Counted from the first letter of the stretch, positions 7,462 to 15,420 are shown. The stretch is DNA of 29,422 nucleotides from Bacillota bacterium (GCA_023426265.1 JAFABA010000172.1:1-29422); one strand, 5' to 3'. The notes: generated from the letters alone by a model not told the origin. Made by a program: numbers and translations.

Positions 7462-8247
7462 ATGAAACGCATACTCTTGCCCGTGCTTTTCCTTTCCGTG
7501 CTGTTGTTTGGGTTACAGGCGGAGGCCGCAACGCCGCCTCCCTCGACGGGTATGGAGCTAATCGCATATGAGGATACGGGGGAAATCGTCGCCATGATCC
7601 AGACGCGCCTGCGCGAACTGGGCTATTTTCACTTTAAGGCCACGGGCAGTTTTCTGAGCATGACGCGCAATTCGGTGATAAACTTTCAGAAAAACCAGGT
7701 TTCTGAGGACGGCAATCCCATCATAGCGGACGGTACGGTAGGCGAACAAAGCATGGCGCTGCTCTTTTCCCAAAGGGCGACCCGCGCGGCCATCCCGCAG
7801 GAAGTCCATATCCCCATCGGAGAACGCGCAAACGGCACCCAAAATAAGACGGGAACGCTTATGCCCTGGGAAGACGTCAAGGGGCAATTATCCGCAGGCC
7901 AGGCGTATACTTTGACGGATTTTAACACCGGCGTGACATTCAGCATGGTCTATACGGGCGGCGAGCAGCACGCGGAAATGGAAGCTGCCACCGCGAACGA
8001 CGCCACGGTATATAAGGATACGTTTGGTGGAGAATACAATTTTTCCAAGCGCCCCATGCTCATCAGCATAAACGGCACGCAGGTGGCCTGCTCCTTACAG
8101 GGGCAGCCGCACGGGGCGGATACCGTGGAACGAAACGATATGGTGGGGCACGCCTGCCTGTACTTTAACGGCAGCAAGTCTCACGTGGGGCAGTTGCCGG
8201 ATGTGGAGCATATCAACAACGTATTTACGGCGTCGGGAAAAACATAA
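7462..8247 (+). CDS. Exported protein with a peptidoglycan-binding (PG_binding_1) domain and an uncharacterised C-terminal domain
   Basis: A 261-residue protein with a clear signal peptide (MKRILLPVLFLSVLLFGLQAEA). It is followed by one PG_binding_1 repeat at about residues 35-100: EIVAMIQTRLRELGYFHFKATGSFLSMTRNSVINFQKNQ, then DGTVGEQSMALLFS. The C-terminal 110 residues (from about YTLTDFNTGVTFSMVYTGGEQHAEM) have conserved-looking elements: INGTQVACSLQGQPHG and MVGHACLYFNGSKSHVGQLPDVEH. From memory, similar His-rich tails follow PG_binding_1 in other Clostridia, but I know no function for them. TTTAGGAGG lies 6 nt before the ATG. The gene is monocistronic and ends at a bidirectional terminator shared with pfp. 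Confidence 0.85.
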   Translation: MKRILLPVLFLSVLLFGLQAEAATPPPSTGMELIAYEDTGEIVAMIQTRLRELGYFHFKATGSFLSMTRNSVINFQKNQVSEDGNPIIADGTVGEQSMALLFSQRATRAAIPQEVHIPIGERANGTQNKTGTLMPWEDVKGQLSAGQAYTLTDFNTGVTFSMVYTGGEQHAEMEAATANDATVYKDTFGGEYNFSKRPMLISINGTQVACSLQGQPHGADTVERNDMVGHACLYFNGSKSHVGQLPDVEHINNVFTASGKT

Positions 8248-8261
8248 TAAAAAGGACTAAA

Positions 8262-8288
8262 AAAACCGGAGGATTAACCTCCGGTTTT
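8262..8288. terminator. Bidirectional terminator between the PG-binding protein gene and pfp
   Basis: AAAACCGGAGG (8262-8272) pairs with CCTCCGGTTTT (8278-8288) around an ATTAA loop. T runs on both strands allow it to end both convergent transcripts. Confidence 0.9.
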
Positions 8289-8305
8289 ATCGTTAGCTTT
8301 GTTTA

Positions 8306-9556
8306 TTACTGTGCTTTGATCTTCCTGAGCTTGGCAAAGCGGGGCAGGCCGTCCTCATAGACCATTTCGGGCTGGCCCTGAATGAGCGGCAGCGCGTAGC
8401 TGATATAGGCTTCGGAAACGTTGTTGCCCTCTTCGTTGATCCACTCCAGAGGCACCTTCTTTTCGGTGTTGGCGACCTCGGCGAGATCCATCAGCTTGAT
8501 GTTGCAGATGTACTTGCCGCTCGCATCGGCAGAGCGCTCAAAGCCCACCATCTTGTCCGTAATGCCGGAGACGGCGCATTCCACGGCGGTCTTGCCGGAA
8601 AGGAAGGATTCCTGTACGTCCGTTTCGGAAGCGCAGTGCGCCGCGCAGCGCTGCAGCAGAGAGAATTCGATGCCGCGGACCTTCGCGCCGGTTTTCTCCT
8701 TGAGTATGTTCGCAAGGTTGGAGGCCAGGCCGCCCAGCTGCTTGTGGCCGAACGCGTCCACGGGGGCGTTTTCCGCGCCGTATTCGGCAATCAGCTTGCC
8801 GCTCGCGTCGTGGATGCCTTCGGATACGGCCACAATGCACTTGCCGTTCTTTTTATAAACGGCCTGCACGTCGGCAACAAACTTGTCCATGTCAAAATTG
8901 CGCTCGGGCAGGTAAATAAGATCCGGTCCCTGGCCATAGTGGGAAGCGATGGCGGAGGCGGCGGTCAGCCAACCCGCGTGGCGGCCCATGATCTCCAGCA
9001 CGCAGACCATGCCGGTGTCATATACGCGCGCATCGAGGTAGAGCTCCATGCAGCTGGTCGCGATATACTTTGCGGCGGAGGCGTAGCCGGGGCAGTGGTC
9101 GGTTCCAAAAAGATCGTTGTCGATTGTCTTGGGGACGCCCATGATGTGGCAGGCATAGCCCACCTTCTGCATGTACTTGGAGATCTTGTTGCAGGTATCC
9201 ATGGAATCGTTGCCGCCGTTATAGAAGAAATAGCGGACGTCATACTTTTTGAAGATTTCGAGTATGCGCTTATAATCCGTATCGTCCACATCGCTGGCCT
9301 TGAGCTTGTAGCGGCAGGAGCCGAGCGCGGAGGAAGGCGTATGCAGCAGAAGTTCAAGCTCTTTTTCGTCTTCCTGGCCCATATCGTAGAGCACATCGTC
9401 GAGCACCCCGCGGATACCGTGGGCCGCGCCATAAACTTTCGTAATGGCTTCGCTGTCGAGCGCTGCGCGGATCACGCCATATGCGCTTGCGTTGATCACG
9501 GACGTCGGGCCGCCGGACTGGCCGATGATACAGGCGCCTTTTAAGACTTCACTCAT
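8306..9556 (-). CDS. pfp: Pyrophosphate-dependent 6-phosphofructokinase
   Basis: The enzyme phosphorylates fructose-6-phosphate in glycolysis. The 416-residue protein has CIIGQSGGPTSVINAS at the N-terminus, YNGGNDSMDT (GGND at 114-117), VPKTIDNDLFGTDHCPG (142 onward) and EIMGRHAGW (about 188-196). Asp117, at the position of Gly104 in E. coli PfkA, and Lys143 in PKTIDND, where ATP enzymes have Gly, are the residues known to favour PPi over ATP. Asn116 replaces the usual first Asp of GGDD. GGAGG lies 9 nt before the ATG. A good promoter lies about 100 bp upstream, and the gene appears monocistronic. The donor call (PPi) follows from these residues and has not been tested. Confidence 0.92.
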   Translation of the reverse strand: MSEVLKGACIIGQSGGPTSVINASAYGVIRAALDSEAITKVYGAAHGIRGVLDDVLYDMGQEDEKELELLLHTPSSALGSCRYKLKASDVDDTDYKRILEIFKKYDVRYFFYNGGNDSMDTCNKISKYMQKVGYACHIMGVPKTIDNDLFGTDHCPGYASAAKYIATSCMELYLDARVYDTGMVCVLEIMGRHAGWLTAASAIASHYGQGPDLIYLPERNFDMDKFVADVQAVYKKNGKCIVAVSEGIHDASGKLIAEYGAENAPVDAFGHKQLGGLASNLANILKEKTGAKVRGIEFSLLQRCAAHCASETDVQESFLSGKTAVECAVSGITDKMVGFERSADASGKYICNIKLMDLAEVANTEKKVPLEWINEEGNNVSEAYISYALPLIQGQPEMVYEDGLPRFAKLRKIKAQ

Positions 9557-9657
9557 AATACATTACCTCCAGAACATATATAATTCATGCTTTTTTATCC
9601 GCTTGTCCATGCCGAGGGACATGTGAGGCGCAATCTGTCTGTGCCGCCATCTTTTCG

Positions 9658-9686
9658 ACTATACCGCATTTTTCCCTGTTTCGCAA
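9658..9686 (-). promoter_or_regulatory. Sigma-A-like promoter of pfp
   Basis: The minus strand has TTGCGA (9686-9681), a 17-bp spacer and TATAGT (9663-9658). The predicted start near 9651 leaves a leader of about 95 nt before pfp. Confidence 0.65.
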
Positions 9687-9754
9687 TCGCTTTCCATTAG
9701 AATATGGGCTTATGGGAACGAAGAAACGAGGAATTTGCAACGATAATTTTCAAG

Positions 9755-9776
9755 TTTTGACGTACCTCCGTCAAAA
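9755..9776. repeat. 8-bp inverted repeat in the pfp/DUF5685 divergent region
   Basis: TTTTGACG and CGTCAAAA are separated by TACCTC. The symmetry suggests an operator or a small hairpin upstream of the plus-strand operon. The rest of this 290-bp gap holds the pfp promoter; I found no convincing promoter for the DUF5685-like gene. Confidence 0.45.
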
Positions 9777-9850
9777 AACACTGGTAGAGTATGAATTTGA
9801 AATGATAAAATGTAGGACGTAAACCGTCTACACTTGAAAGGCGGGCTCAA

Positions 9851-10693
9851 ATGTTCGGCTATGTAACGCCCGATAAACCGGAGCTTAAAGTCCGCGAGCT
9901 TGCGCAGTACCAGGCCTGGTACTGCGGCCTGTGTAAATCCCTGCGGCAAACCTACGGGCAGATTCCCCGCCTTGCGCTGGATTACGACTGCACGTTTCTC
10001 GCGCTCTTGCTTGCGGGAGTATCCGGCGAGGAGTTTGCCTGCGCGCCCGAAAGATGCGGCTACAAGCCGTTCAAAAAGAAAGCGCCCGTCATCGGCCCGT
10101 GCGAAGCGCTCTCTTACGCTGCGGATATCAATGTGCTATTGTATTATTACAAGCTTGCCGACGACTTTCAGGATGAAAAAAGCATCTTGGCTTTTGCGGG
10201 GCACACGTCGCTTGGCCCTGCGGCAAAAAAGGCCGCAAAACGCAGGCCGGAAGCAGCGCAGACAATCGCTTCGGGCATTGCACAGCTTTCCGAGCTGGAG
10301 CAAAGGAAGGAATCTTCCATAGATATCGCGGCGGACGCGTTTGCCAATATTCTCAAACATGTTGCCTTGGGATATGATAAGCTTACAGAAAAGCAAAAAG
10401 CCGTGCTTTCCTGGCTCGCCTACCATATGGGGCGGTGGATTTACCTCATAGATGCATGGGAGGACCGCAAAAAGGACGAAAAGGCGGGTTCCTACAACCC
10501 GTTTTTGATCGCAAACGCCAACGAGGAGCGCGCTTCCTTTTTGCTGTATGCATCGCTCCATGAAATGGAAAACGCCTGCGATTTGCTGGACCTCAAGTCC
10601 AACCAGGGCTTGATTGAAAATATTATTTATCAGGGCTGCCGCTTGCAGACAAAGCGGGTGCTGGAAGGAGTCAAACAGGATGAATCCGTATAA
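9851..10693 (+). CDS. DUF5685-like family protein of unknown function
   Basis: A 280-residue, helix-rich soluble protein. The N-terminus (MFGYVTPDKPELKVRELAQYQAWYCGLCKSL, then LALDYDCTFLALLL) matches my recollection of the uncharacterised DUF5685 family. Two acidic motifs stand out. LADDFQDE (Asp104, Asp105, Asp108) recalls the DDxxD of all-alpha isoprenoid synthases. LIDAWEDRKKDEKAGSYNPF (Asp201, Asp205, Asp209, then GSYNP) recalls the second motif of squalene/phytoene synthases (D..ED...G..Y.P). Cysteines at 25, 28, 64, 69 and 84 could bind metal. AAAGGCGGG precedes the ATG. Its last 14 bases overlap the start of the J-domain gene, so the two are coupled. No function is assigned. Confidence 0.75.
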   Translation: MFGYVTPDKPELKVRELAQYQAWYCGLCKSLRQTYGQIPRLALDYDCTFLALLLAGVSGEEFACAPERCGYKPFKKKAPVIGPCEALSYAADINVLLYYYKLADDFQDEKSILAFAGHTSLGPAAKKAAKRRPEAAQTIASGIAQLSELEQRKESSIDIAADAFANILKHVALGYDKLTEKQKAVLSWLAYHMGRWIYLIDAWEDRKKDEKAGSYNPFLIANANEERASFLLYASLHEMENACDLLDLKSNQGLIENIIYQGCRLQTKRVLEGVKQDESV

Positions 10694-11309
10694 GGTTTTG
10701 GGAGTGAGCGAAGACGCGACACAGGACGAGATCCGTGCCGCTTATCTCGCGCTCGTCAAAAAATACCACCCGGATAAATACACGGATAATCCGCTCAAAG
10801 AGCTTGCCAACGAAAAGCTCAAGGAAATCAACGAAGCGTACGAGCTGCTCTCTAAGAAAAACTCCACCGCATCCTCTTCGGCGCGCCGGGACAACAGTTC
10901 CTACGGCTCCTACGGCGGCACTTACAGCGGGACGGGCGGCTCCTATTCCGGCCCTTCCGCCGGGGAATTTGCGAGGGCGCGCTCCTTCATCAACCAGAAC
11001 AATCTGCAGGCGGCAAAACAGGTACTCGATTCCATCTCCGTGCGCAACGCGGAGTGGTACTATCTTTATGGCGTCGTCTATCTGCGCCAGGGCTGGTACG
11101 ACAAGGCGCGCGAATATCTTTCCATGGCATATGAGCAGGAGCCGGGCAACGCCGAATATCGCAACGCATACGCCGCTGTGAGCAACGCGGGAAGCCCCTT
11201 CGGCCGGGGCGCCGGAAGCGGTTCCGGCCAAGTGGGCGGCTGCTCCACATGCGATATCTGTTCGGCGCTCATTTGCCTGGATTGCTGCTGCGACGGGCAC
11301 CTTTGCTAA
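10680..11309 (+). CDS. J-domain (DnaJ-like) protein with TPR-like segment and cysteine-rich tail
   Basis: A 209-residue protein. Residues 1-60 form a J domain (MNPYKVLGVSEDATQDEIRAAYLALVKKYHPDKYTDN) with the HPD tripeptide that stimulates Hsp70 ATPase. A Ser/Gly/Tyr-rich linker follows (about 65-100). Then comes a helical repeat region (FARARSFINQNNLQAAKQVLDS, WYYLYGVVYLRQGWYDKAREYLSMAYEQEPGNAEY) that reads like two TPRs. The last 22 residues hold eight cysteines (CSTCDIC, then CLDCCCDGHLC). There are no DnaJ zinc fingers or client-binding domains, so this is a specialised J protein. AAGGAG lies 9 nt before the ATG, inside the end of the DUF5685-like gene. Confidence 0.85.
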   Translation: MNPYKVLGVSEDATQDEIRAAYLALVKKYHPDKYTDNPLKELANEKLKEINEAYELLSKKNSTASSSARRDNSSYGSYGGTYSGTGGSYSGPSAGEFARARSFINQNNLQAAKQVLDSISVRNAEWYYLYGVVYLRQGWYDKAREYLSMAYEQEPGNAEYRNAYAAVSNAGSPFGRGAGSGSGQVGGCSTCDICSALICLDCCCDGHLC

Positions 11310-11322
11310 GGAGGGTCGTCCC

Positions 11323-11862
11323 ATGAACAGAAGGCTCAACCCATCCAAACAGCTCACGCTGGGCGCCATGGTTACGGCGCTCACCATATTGAGCCTGTAT
11401 GCGGTTGCGGTGCTGCCTTTCGGCTCTGTTCCGCTGTATTTTCTTGCGTCCTTTTTTATCTATATCCTTACGTGCGAGGGGGCTTACGCCGCAGCGTTCA
11501 TTTCTTTTTTGGCAAGCGCCGCGCTCTCCTTCTTCCTGCTGCCAGAAAAATCGCCGGTAATTCTCTATGTTGCCCTTCTTGGGCATTTTGGCATATTCCG
11601 CACGGCGCTGCAGGGGCGCGTAGGCAGCAAATTTCTTTCGATGCTGATCAAGCTATTATACTGCGACGTATTCGCGGGAGCGGGGCTTTACCTTGGGCTG
11701 TATGTCTGGGGCGGCCTCTCTATTTCGCTTCCGGAGGCGCTTCCTGTCTGGGCGACGGTTGTGCTTTCCCAGGTGGCGTTTTTGGTGTACGACATTCTGT
11801 TTTCTCTCAGCGCGGGCATCTATGAGGCGCGCTTCCGCCGGGCGATCGTCCCAAGGAGATAG
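11323..11862 (+). CDS. Multi-spanning membrane protein resembling an ECF transporter S component
   Basis: A 179-residue protein with about five to six hydrophobic helices. The N-terminus (RRLNPSKQLTLGAMVTALTILSLYAVAVLP) has the small-residue helix typical of ECF substrate-binding (S) components. The order of helices and a final basic tail (YEARFRRAIVPRR) fit that fold. No ATPase or T component is nearby, and S components usually share these. The ligand is unknown and the family call is tentative. TAAGGAGG lies 8-9 nt before the ATG, 13 bp behind the J-protein gene, so it is the third gene of that operon. A terminator follows. Confidence 0.6.
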   Translation: MNRRLNPSKQLTLGAMVTALTILSLYAVAVLPFGSVPLYFLASFFIYILTCEGAYAAAFISFLASAALSFFLLPEKSPVILYVALLGHFGIFRTALQGRVGSKFLSMLIKLLYCDVFAGAGLYLGLYVWGGLSISLPEALPVWATVVLSQVAFLVYDILFSLSAGIYEARFRRAIVPRR

Positions 11863-11885
11863 TTCCATAACAAAAGAAAACAATG

Positions 11886-11914
11886 ACGCATCCTGATCGA
11901 AGGGTGCGTTTTTT
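11886..11914 (+). terminator. Rho-independent terminator after the DUF5685-like operon
   Basis: ACGCATCC pairs with GGGTGCGT (8 bp including one G-T) around an 8-nt loop and is followed by six T. Confidence 0.75.
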
Positions 11915-12027
11915 AATTGTTTCCTCCATGCAGTTCTGTTCGCTGTTAAAACCGCACAGAGTGGGAATGATAGTGAATAGTACGCGTTTCCTACAAGCGT
12001 GCAAGTTGTATGGGGGAGGCAAGTCGA

Positions 12028-14406
12028 TTGCGCAGGCAAGCCGAAAAGAAAGAAAAGAAAGTCAAGAAAAAGAGAACGCCGGAGCAGAAAGCGCGGCGCG
12101 GCCGCACGATACGGCGCGTTTTGTTGGGGCTGACACTCATCTGCCTGTCCTTTGTGCTCTTCGGCGCGGTTTATGTGCTGCGCCTGGACGCATGGGAAAA
12201 GTTTGATTCAAGCCGCATATTGGATGCGCCGCAATCGCTCCTTGTATATGATAAGGACGGCAACGAGGTAAGCTGCCTTTCCGGGCATGAGACGCGCATC
12301 AATATCCCGCTGCGAGACATCCCCCTGCATGTCCGCTATGCGTTCATTTCCGCGGAGGACAACCGCTTCTATGAGCATATCGGCGTGGATTTTATACGTA
12401 TTTTGGGCGCGGCATGGGAGGACGTTAAGGCCGGGGGCTACGTGCAGGGCGCGTCCACCATCAGCCAGCAGCTTGTCAAGCTCAGCCACCTTACGAACGA
12501 AAAGGTGATGACCCGCAAGCTGGAGGAGGCCGTACTCGCCTACCAGATGGAGCAGCAGTATTCCAAGGACGAAATCTTAGAAATGTATTTGAACTACATC
12601 TATTTCGGCGGCGGATTTTACGGAATAGAGGCCGCCGCACGGGGATATTTCGGCGTACACGCCAATGAGCTGAGCGTGGCGCAGGCAGCGCAGCTTGCAG
12701 GCATCATCAAATCCCCTTCGCACTATGCGCCGCATCTTGATTTAGAGGCGAGCACCGATCGGCGCAACCTTGTGCTCCGCCTGATGCAGGAATATGGATA
12801 CATCGATGAGCAGGCCCGCATGACGGCCGAGGAAGAACCCGTCACGCTTAATAACGGCCTAAACCAGGAAAAGCGCGGGTATTATATCGACCTTGCGCTG
12901 GAGCAGGCGTGCGCCGACCTGGATGTCTCCATGGACGATATTCTAACAGGCGGGTATCGGATCTATACCGCAATGGACTCTCAACTGCAGGGGCGATGCG
13001 AAGAAGTGCTGAAGGATTCCGCCATGTTCCCCGAGGGAGCGGAGGACGCGCAGGCCGCCCTGGTGGTGGTGGATGCAAAAACGGGCGGCGTCGCAGCGCT
13101 CATGGGCGGCCGGGAAAGTTCCACGGCGCTTGCCTATAACCGTGCCACGCGCATCAGGAGGCAACCTGGTTCCGTCATAAAGCCCATCATCGCCTATGCC
13201 CCCGCGCTTGAGGATTATCGGTACACTACAGTCTCCATGCTGCTTGACGAGCCTACGGATTTCAACGGCTACAAGCCGGATAACTTTAACGAGAAATACA
13301 GGGGGTGGGTGACCATGCGGGAATCCGTGGCGCAGTCCCTCAATGTCCCCGCCGTCAAAGTACTAAGCGATATTGGGGTAAATACGGGCAAACGGTTTGC
13401 ACAAAGCGTCGGCATACCGTTCGATGAGCAGGATACAAGCCTTGCGCTGGCTTTAGGGGGCTTTACGTACGGCGTTTCGCCTTACCAGATCGCGGGCGCA
13501 TATACGGCGTTTGCGACCGGAGGGCTCTACTCCACGCCTTCACTCGTTCTCTCCATTACCGACAGCCAGGGCACGCCTCTCTATACCTACCAACCGGAGC
13601 GCGCGCGTGTGATGAGCGAGGAGAACGCGTATATTTTGAGCGATATGCTCCAAAGCGTCGTCAGCGAGGGAACCGGCCACCGTTTGGGTGAGCTGGATTT
13701 TGCCCTGGCGGGTAAGACCGGCACCACAGGGGAGGGGGAAGGCAACCGCGATGCGTGGATGGCAGCCTACAATCCGGAATACGCCGCCGCGGTATGGATG
13801 GGATATGACGATTCTGCGGGAGGAACATTGCCGCATGATGCGACCGGCGGCAAATACCCCGCCATGATACTCTCCGAAGTGTTTTCCAAGCTTTATGAGA
13901 ACAGGGAAGCTCCCGTGTTCCAGATGCCTGCGGGCATCGTAGAGGTACGGCTGGATAGCTATACGCTGGACAACGCGCACATGGCGGTGCTTGCAAGCCC
14001 GCTCACCCCGCCGGATTCTATCGTCCGGGAGGTGTTTGCCGCAGGAACGGAGCCTGAAAATGTCACCGATTATTGGGTGGTGCCCCAGCCGCCGACCACG
14101 TTCCTTTCTCAGGTAGATTTAGAGGGCAGGGCGCAGCTGACGTTCATGCCGATACAAAACTTCATACTTTACCGGCTGTACCGCGAGGACAGCCACGGCG
14201 TTGCCCTGCTGCTGGGGGAATGGCCGGGCGGCAACGGCGCCGTTCATTATACGGATCTAACGGCGGAGCCGGGGGCGACGTATGAGTACTATGTGATCCC
14301 CGCGCACCCGCAGCTTACAATCGGCGGAAAACAGGTTGTGGGCCCCGCTTCCAAACGCCTTACGGTCCAAATCCCCGTTAACCCCTTTATCGCTGGAGGA
14401 GACTAG
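12028..14406 (+). CDS. Class A penicillin-binding protein (bifunctional transglycosylase/transpeptidase)
   Basis: It polymerises lipid II and cross-links peptidoglycan. Numbering is from the TTG at 12028 (792 residues). A very basic cytoplasmic tail and one membrane helix (VLLGLTLICLSFVLFGAVYVL) come first. The GT51 domain has SAEDNRFYEHIG (catalytic Glu about 110), QGASTISQQLVK, RKLEEAVLA and LEMYLNYIYFG. The transpeptidase has SVIK (Ser382, Lys385), SLN (437-439) and KTGTT (Lys563 onward). A C-terminal tail of about 150 residues looks fibronectin III-like. I prefer TTG 12028 because GGGGGAGG lies 8 nt upstream. An in-frame ATG at 12010 sits before that site and has none of its own. The gene seems monocistronic. 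Confidence 0.95.
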   Translation: MRRQAEKKEKKVKKKRTPEQKARRGRTIRRVLLGLTLICLSFVLFGAVYVLRLDAWEKFDSSRILDAPQSLLVYDKDGNEVSCLSGHETRINIPLRDIPLHVRYAFISAEDNRFYEHIGVDFIRILGAAWEDVKAGGYVQGASTISQQLVKLSHLTNEKVMTRKLEEAVLAYQMEQQYSKDEILEMYLNYIYFGGGFYGIEAAARGYFGVHANELSVAQAAQLAGIIKSPSHYAPHLDLEASTDRRNLVLRLMQEYGYIDEQARMTAEEEPVTLNNGLNQEKRGYYIDLALEQACADLDVSMDDILTGGYRIYTAMDSQLQGRCEEVLKDSAMFPEGAEDAQAALVVVDAKTGGVAALMGGRESSTALAYNRATRIRRQPGSVIKPIIAYAPALEDYRYTTVSMLLDEPTDFNGYKPDNFNEKYRGWVTMRESVAQSLNVPAVKVLSDIGVNTGKRFAQSVGIPFDEQDTSLALALGGFTYGVSPYQIAGAYTAFATGGLYSTPSLVLSITDSQGTPLYTYQPERARVMSEENAYILSDMLQSVVSEGTGHRLGELDFALAGKTGTTGEGEGNRDAWMAAYNPEYAAAVWMGYDDSAGGTLPHDATGGKYPAMILSEVFSKLYENREAPVFQMPAGIVEVRLDSYTLDNAHMAVLASPLTPPDSIVREVFAAGTEPENVTDYWVVPQPPTTFLSQVDLEGRAQLTFMPIQNFILYRLYREDSHGVALLLGEWPGGNGAVHYTDLTAEPGATYEYYVIPAHPQLTIGGKQVVGPASKRLTVQIPVNPFIAGGD

Positions 14407-14461
14407 TCGCCGGAGGCGATAAGTCCACATCAAAGGAGAGTGAACCGCGTATCGGAAGTGC

Positions 14462-14490
14462 TTGCAGCAGAACAGCGTATATAATATACT
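14462..14490 (+). promoter_or_regulatory. Promoter of the GntR gene with overlapping palindromic operator candidate
   Basis: TTGCAG (14462-14467), a 17-bp spacer and TATACT (14485-14490) form a good promoter. GTATATAATATAC (14477-14489) is a perfect odd palindrome lying over the -10 element, a likely site for autoregulation by the downstream GntR protein. The leader to the ATG is about 100 nt. Confidence 0.68.
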
Positions 14491-14599
14491 AAAGAAGGAA
14501 AAGTTTTTCTTGTCTTTATTGATGCAATGGCGCATGCAGGCACAGGAAAATATAGCGGAATAAGGGGGATGCGCGCCTCGTATTGGCGCTGCAACAGCA

Positions 14600-15283
14600 A
14601 TGAGAGATCACGTCAGTTTGAATTTGGGCCAGATCGCAAGCGAGATGCAGCCGCGTTCCATGGCTGCGCGGGATTGGGTCTTTCAGGTATTGCGCGCGGC
14701 AATCGTCCGGGGAATCTTACCGGGCGGCATGCCGTTAAGGCAGGATGAAATCTCTGCATCGCTCAACGTCAGCCATATTCCCGTGCGGGAGGCCTTCCGC
14801 CAGCTGGAGGCACAGGGGCTGGTCCGCATATATCCCAACCGGGGCGCGGTCGTCACCAAGCTGACATTGGAAGAAATGGAGGATATCATGGACGTGCGCA
14901 CCCTGCTGGAGGTCGGCGCGCTCCGGGTGGCAATCCCCATCATGACGCAGGAGACCATAGATACCGCCCAGGCCGTCATCGACGAGGCGCTGGAGGTAGA
15001 AGAACCCAACCGTTTGGAAGAACTCAATTCCTGCTTCCATTTCACGCTGTATGAACCGGTGCAGAACCAGATGCTGTTCCGCCTGATCGAGCAGATGCAC
15101 GCCAATATCGACCGATACATCCGCGTATACTACAGCGATCCCATGCACCACGCCACATCCAAGAAGCAGCATGCGGCCCTGCTGGATGCATGCCGCGCGC
15201 GGGATGTTGAGCGCGCGTGCAGCATACTCTATGAGCACATCGCGGATACGAAATCCCTGCTCGAGCCGCGATTGCAAAGCTAA
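14600..15283 (+). CDS. GntR family transcriptional regulator, FadR/FCD subgroup
   Basis: A 227-residue regulator. The winged helix lies at about 20-85 (AARDWVFQVLRAAIVRGILPGGMPLRQDEISASLNVSHIPVREAFRQLEAQGLVRIYPNRGAVV), with the typical S.IPVREA recognition helix. The all-helical FCD ligand domain follows, with metal-ligand-type residues in NSCFHFTLYE and SKKQHAALLDA. FCD regulators usually sense small carboxylates, and the ligand here is unknown. No enzyme gene is linked in the same operon. The start is uncertain: ATG 14600 has no clear ribosome binding site, and ATG 14645 (MQPRSMAARD) is an alternative. A terminator follows closely, so it is monocistronic. Confidence 0.9.
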   Translation: MRDHVSLNLGQIASEMQPRSMAARDWVFQVLRAAIVRGILPGGMPLRQDEISASLNVSHIPVREAFRQLEAQGLVRIYPNRGAVVTKLTLEEMEDIMDVRTLLEVGALRVAIPIMTQETIDTAQAVIDEALEVEEPNRLEELNSCFHFTLYEPVQNQMLFRLIEQMHANIDRYIRVYYSDPMHHATSKKQHAALLDACRARDVERACSILYEHIADTKSLLEPRLQS

Positions 15284-15308
15284 AATTTATCCAAAAGACA
15301 GATGCAGC

Positions 15309-15335
15309 ATCCGCCGGTTAACCGGCGGATTTTTT
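15309..15335 (+). terminator. Terminator after the GntR gene
   Basis: ATCCGCCGG pairs with CCGGCGGAT around TTAA and is followed by a run of six T. Confidence 0.9.
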
Positions 15336-15347
15336 ATGAAAAAAATA

Positions 15348-15395
15348 TTGACATTATATCGTCCGCCGATATAATATATATCGTAGAACGATATA
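15348..15395 (+). promoter_or_regulatory. padR promoter with two tandem palindromic operators
   Basis: A consensus TTGACA (15348-15353), 16-bp spacer and TATAAT (15370-15375) precede padR. Two palindromes share the half-site TATATCG. TATATCG-N5-CGATATA (15355-15373) lies between -35 and -10, and TATATCGT-N3-ACGATATA (15377-15395) covers the transcription start. Their centres are 22 bp apart, about two helical turns. Autorepression by the PadR product is the natural reading. Confidence 0.8.
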
Positions 15396-15420
15396 ACGGC
15401 TGTCGAGTATGGAGGTATGT

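Noticed and set aside
8636..9544. 302-codon plus-strand frame opposite pfp
   Set aside because: It is a shadow of pfp: no ribosome binding site, no recognisable domain, and pfp has full family motifs.
9710..9949. 79-codon minus-strand frame between pfp and the DUF5685-like gene
   Set aside because: It overlaps the DUF5685-like start region, has no ribosome binding site, and its composition looks non-coding.
15354..15395. CRISPR-like or tandem repeat array
   Set aside because: The repeated TATATCG units are alternating inverted half-sites at a promoter, with no spacers or cas genes.
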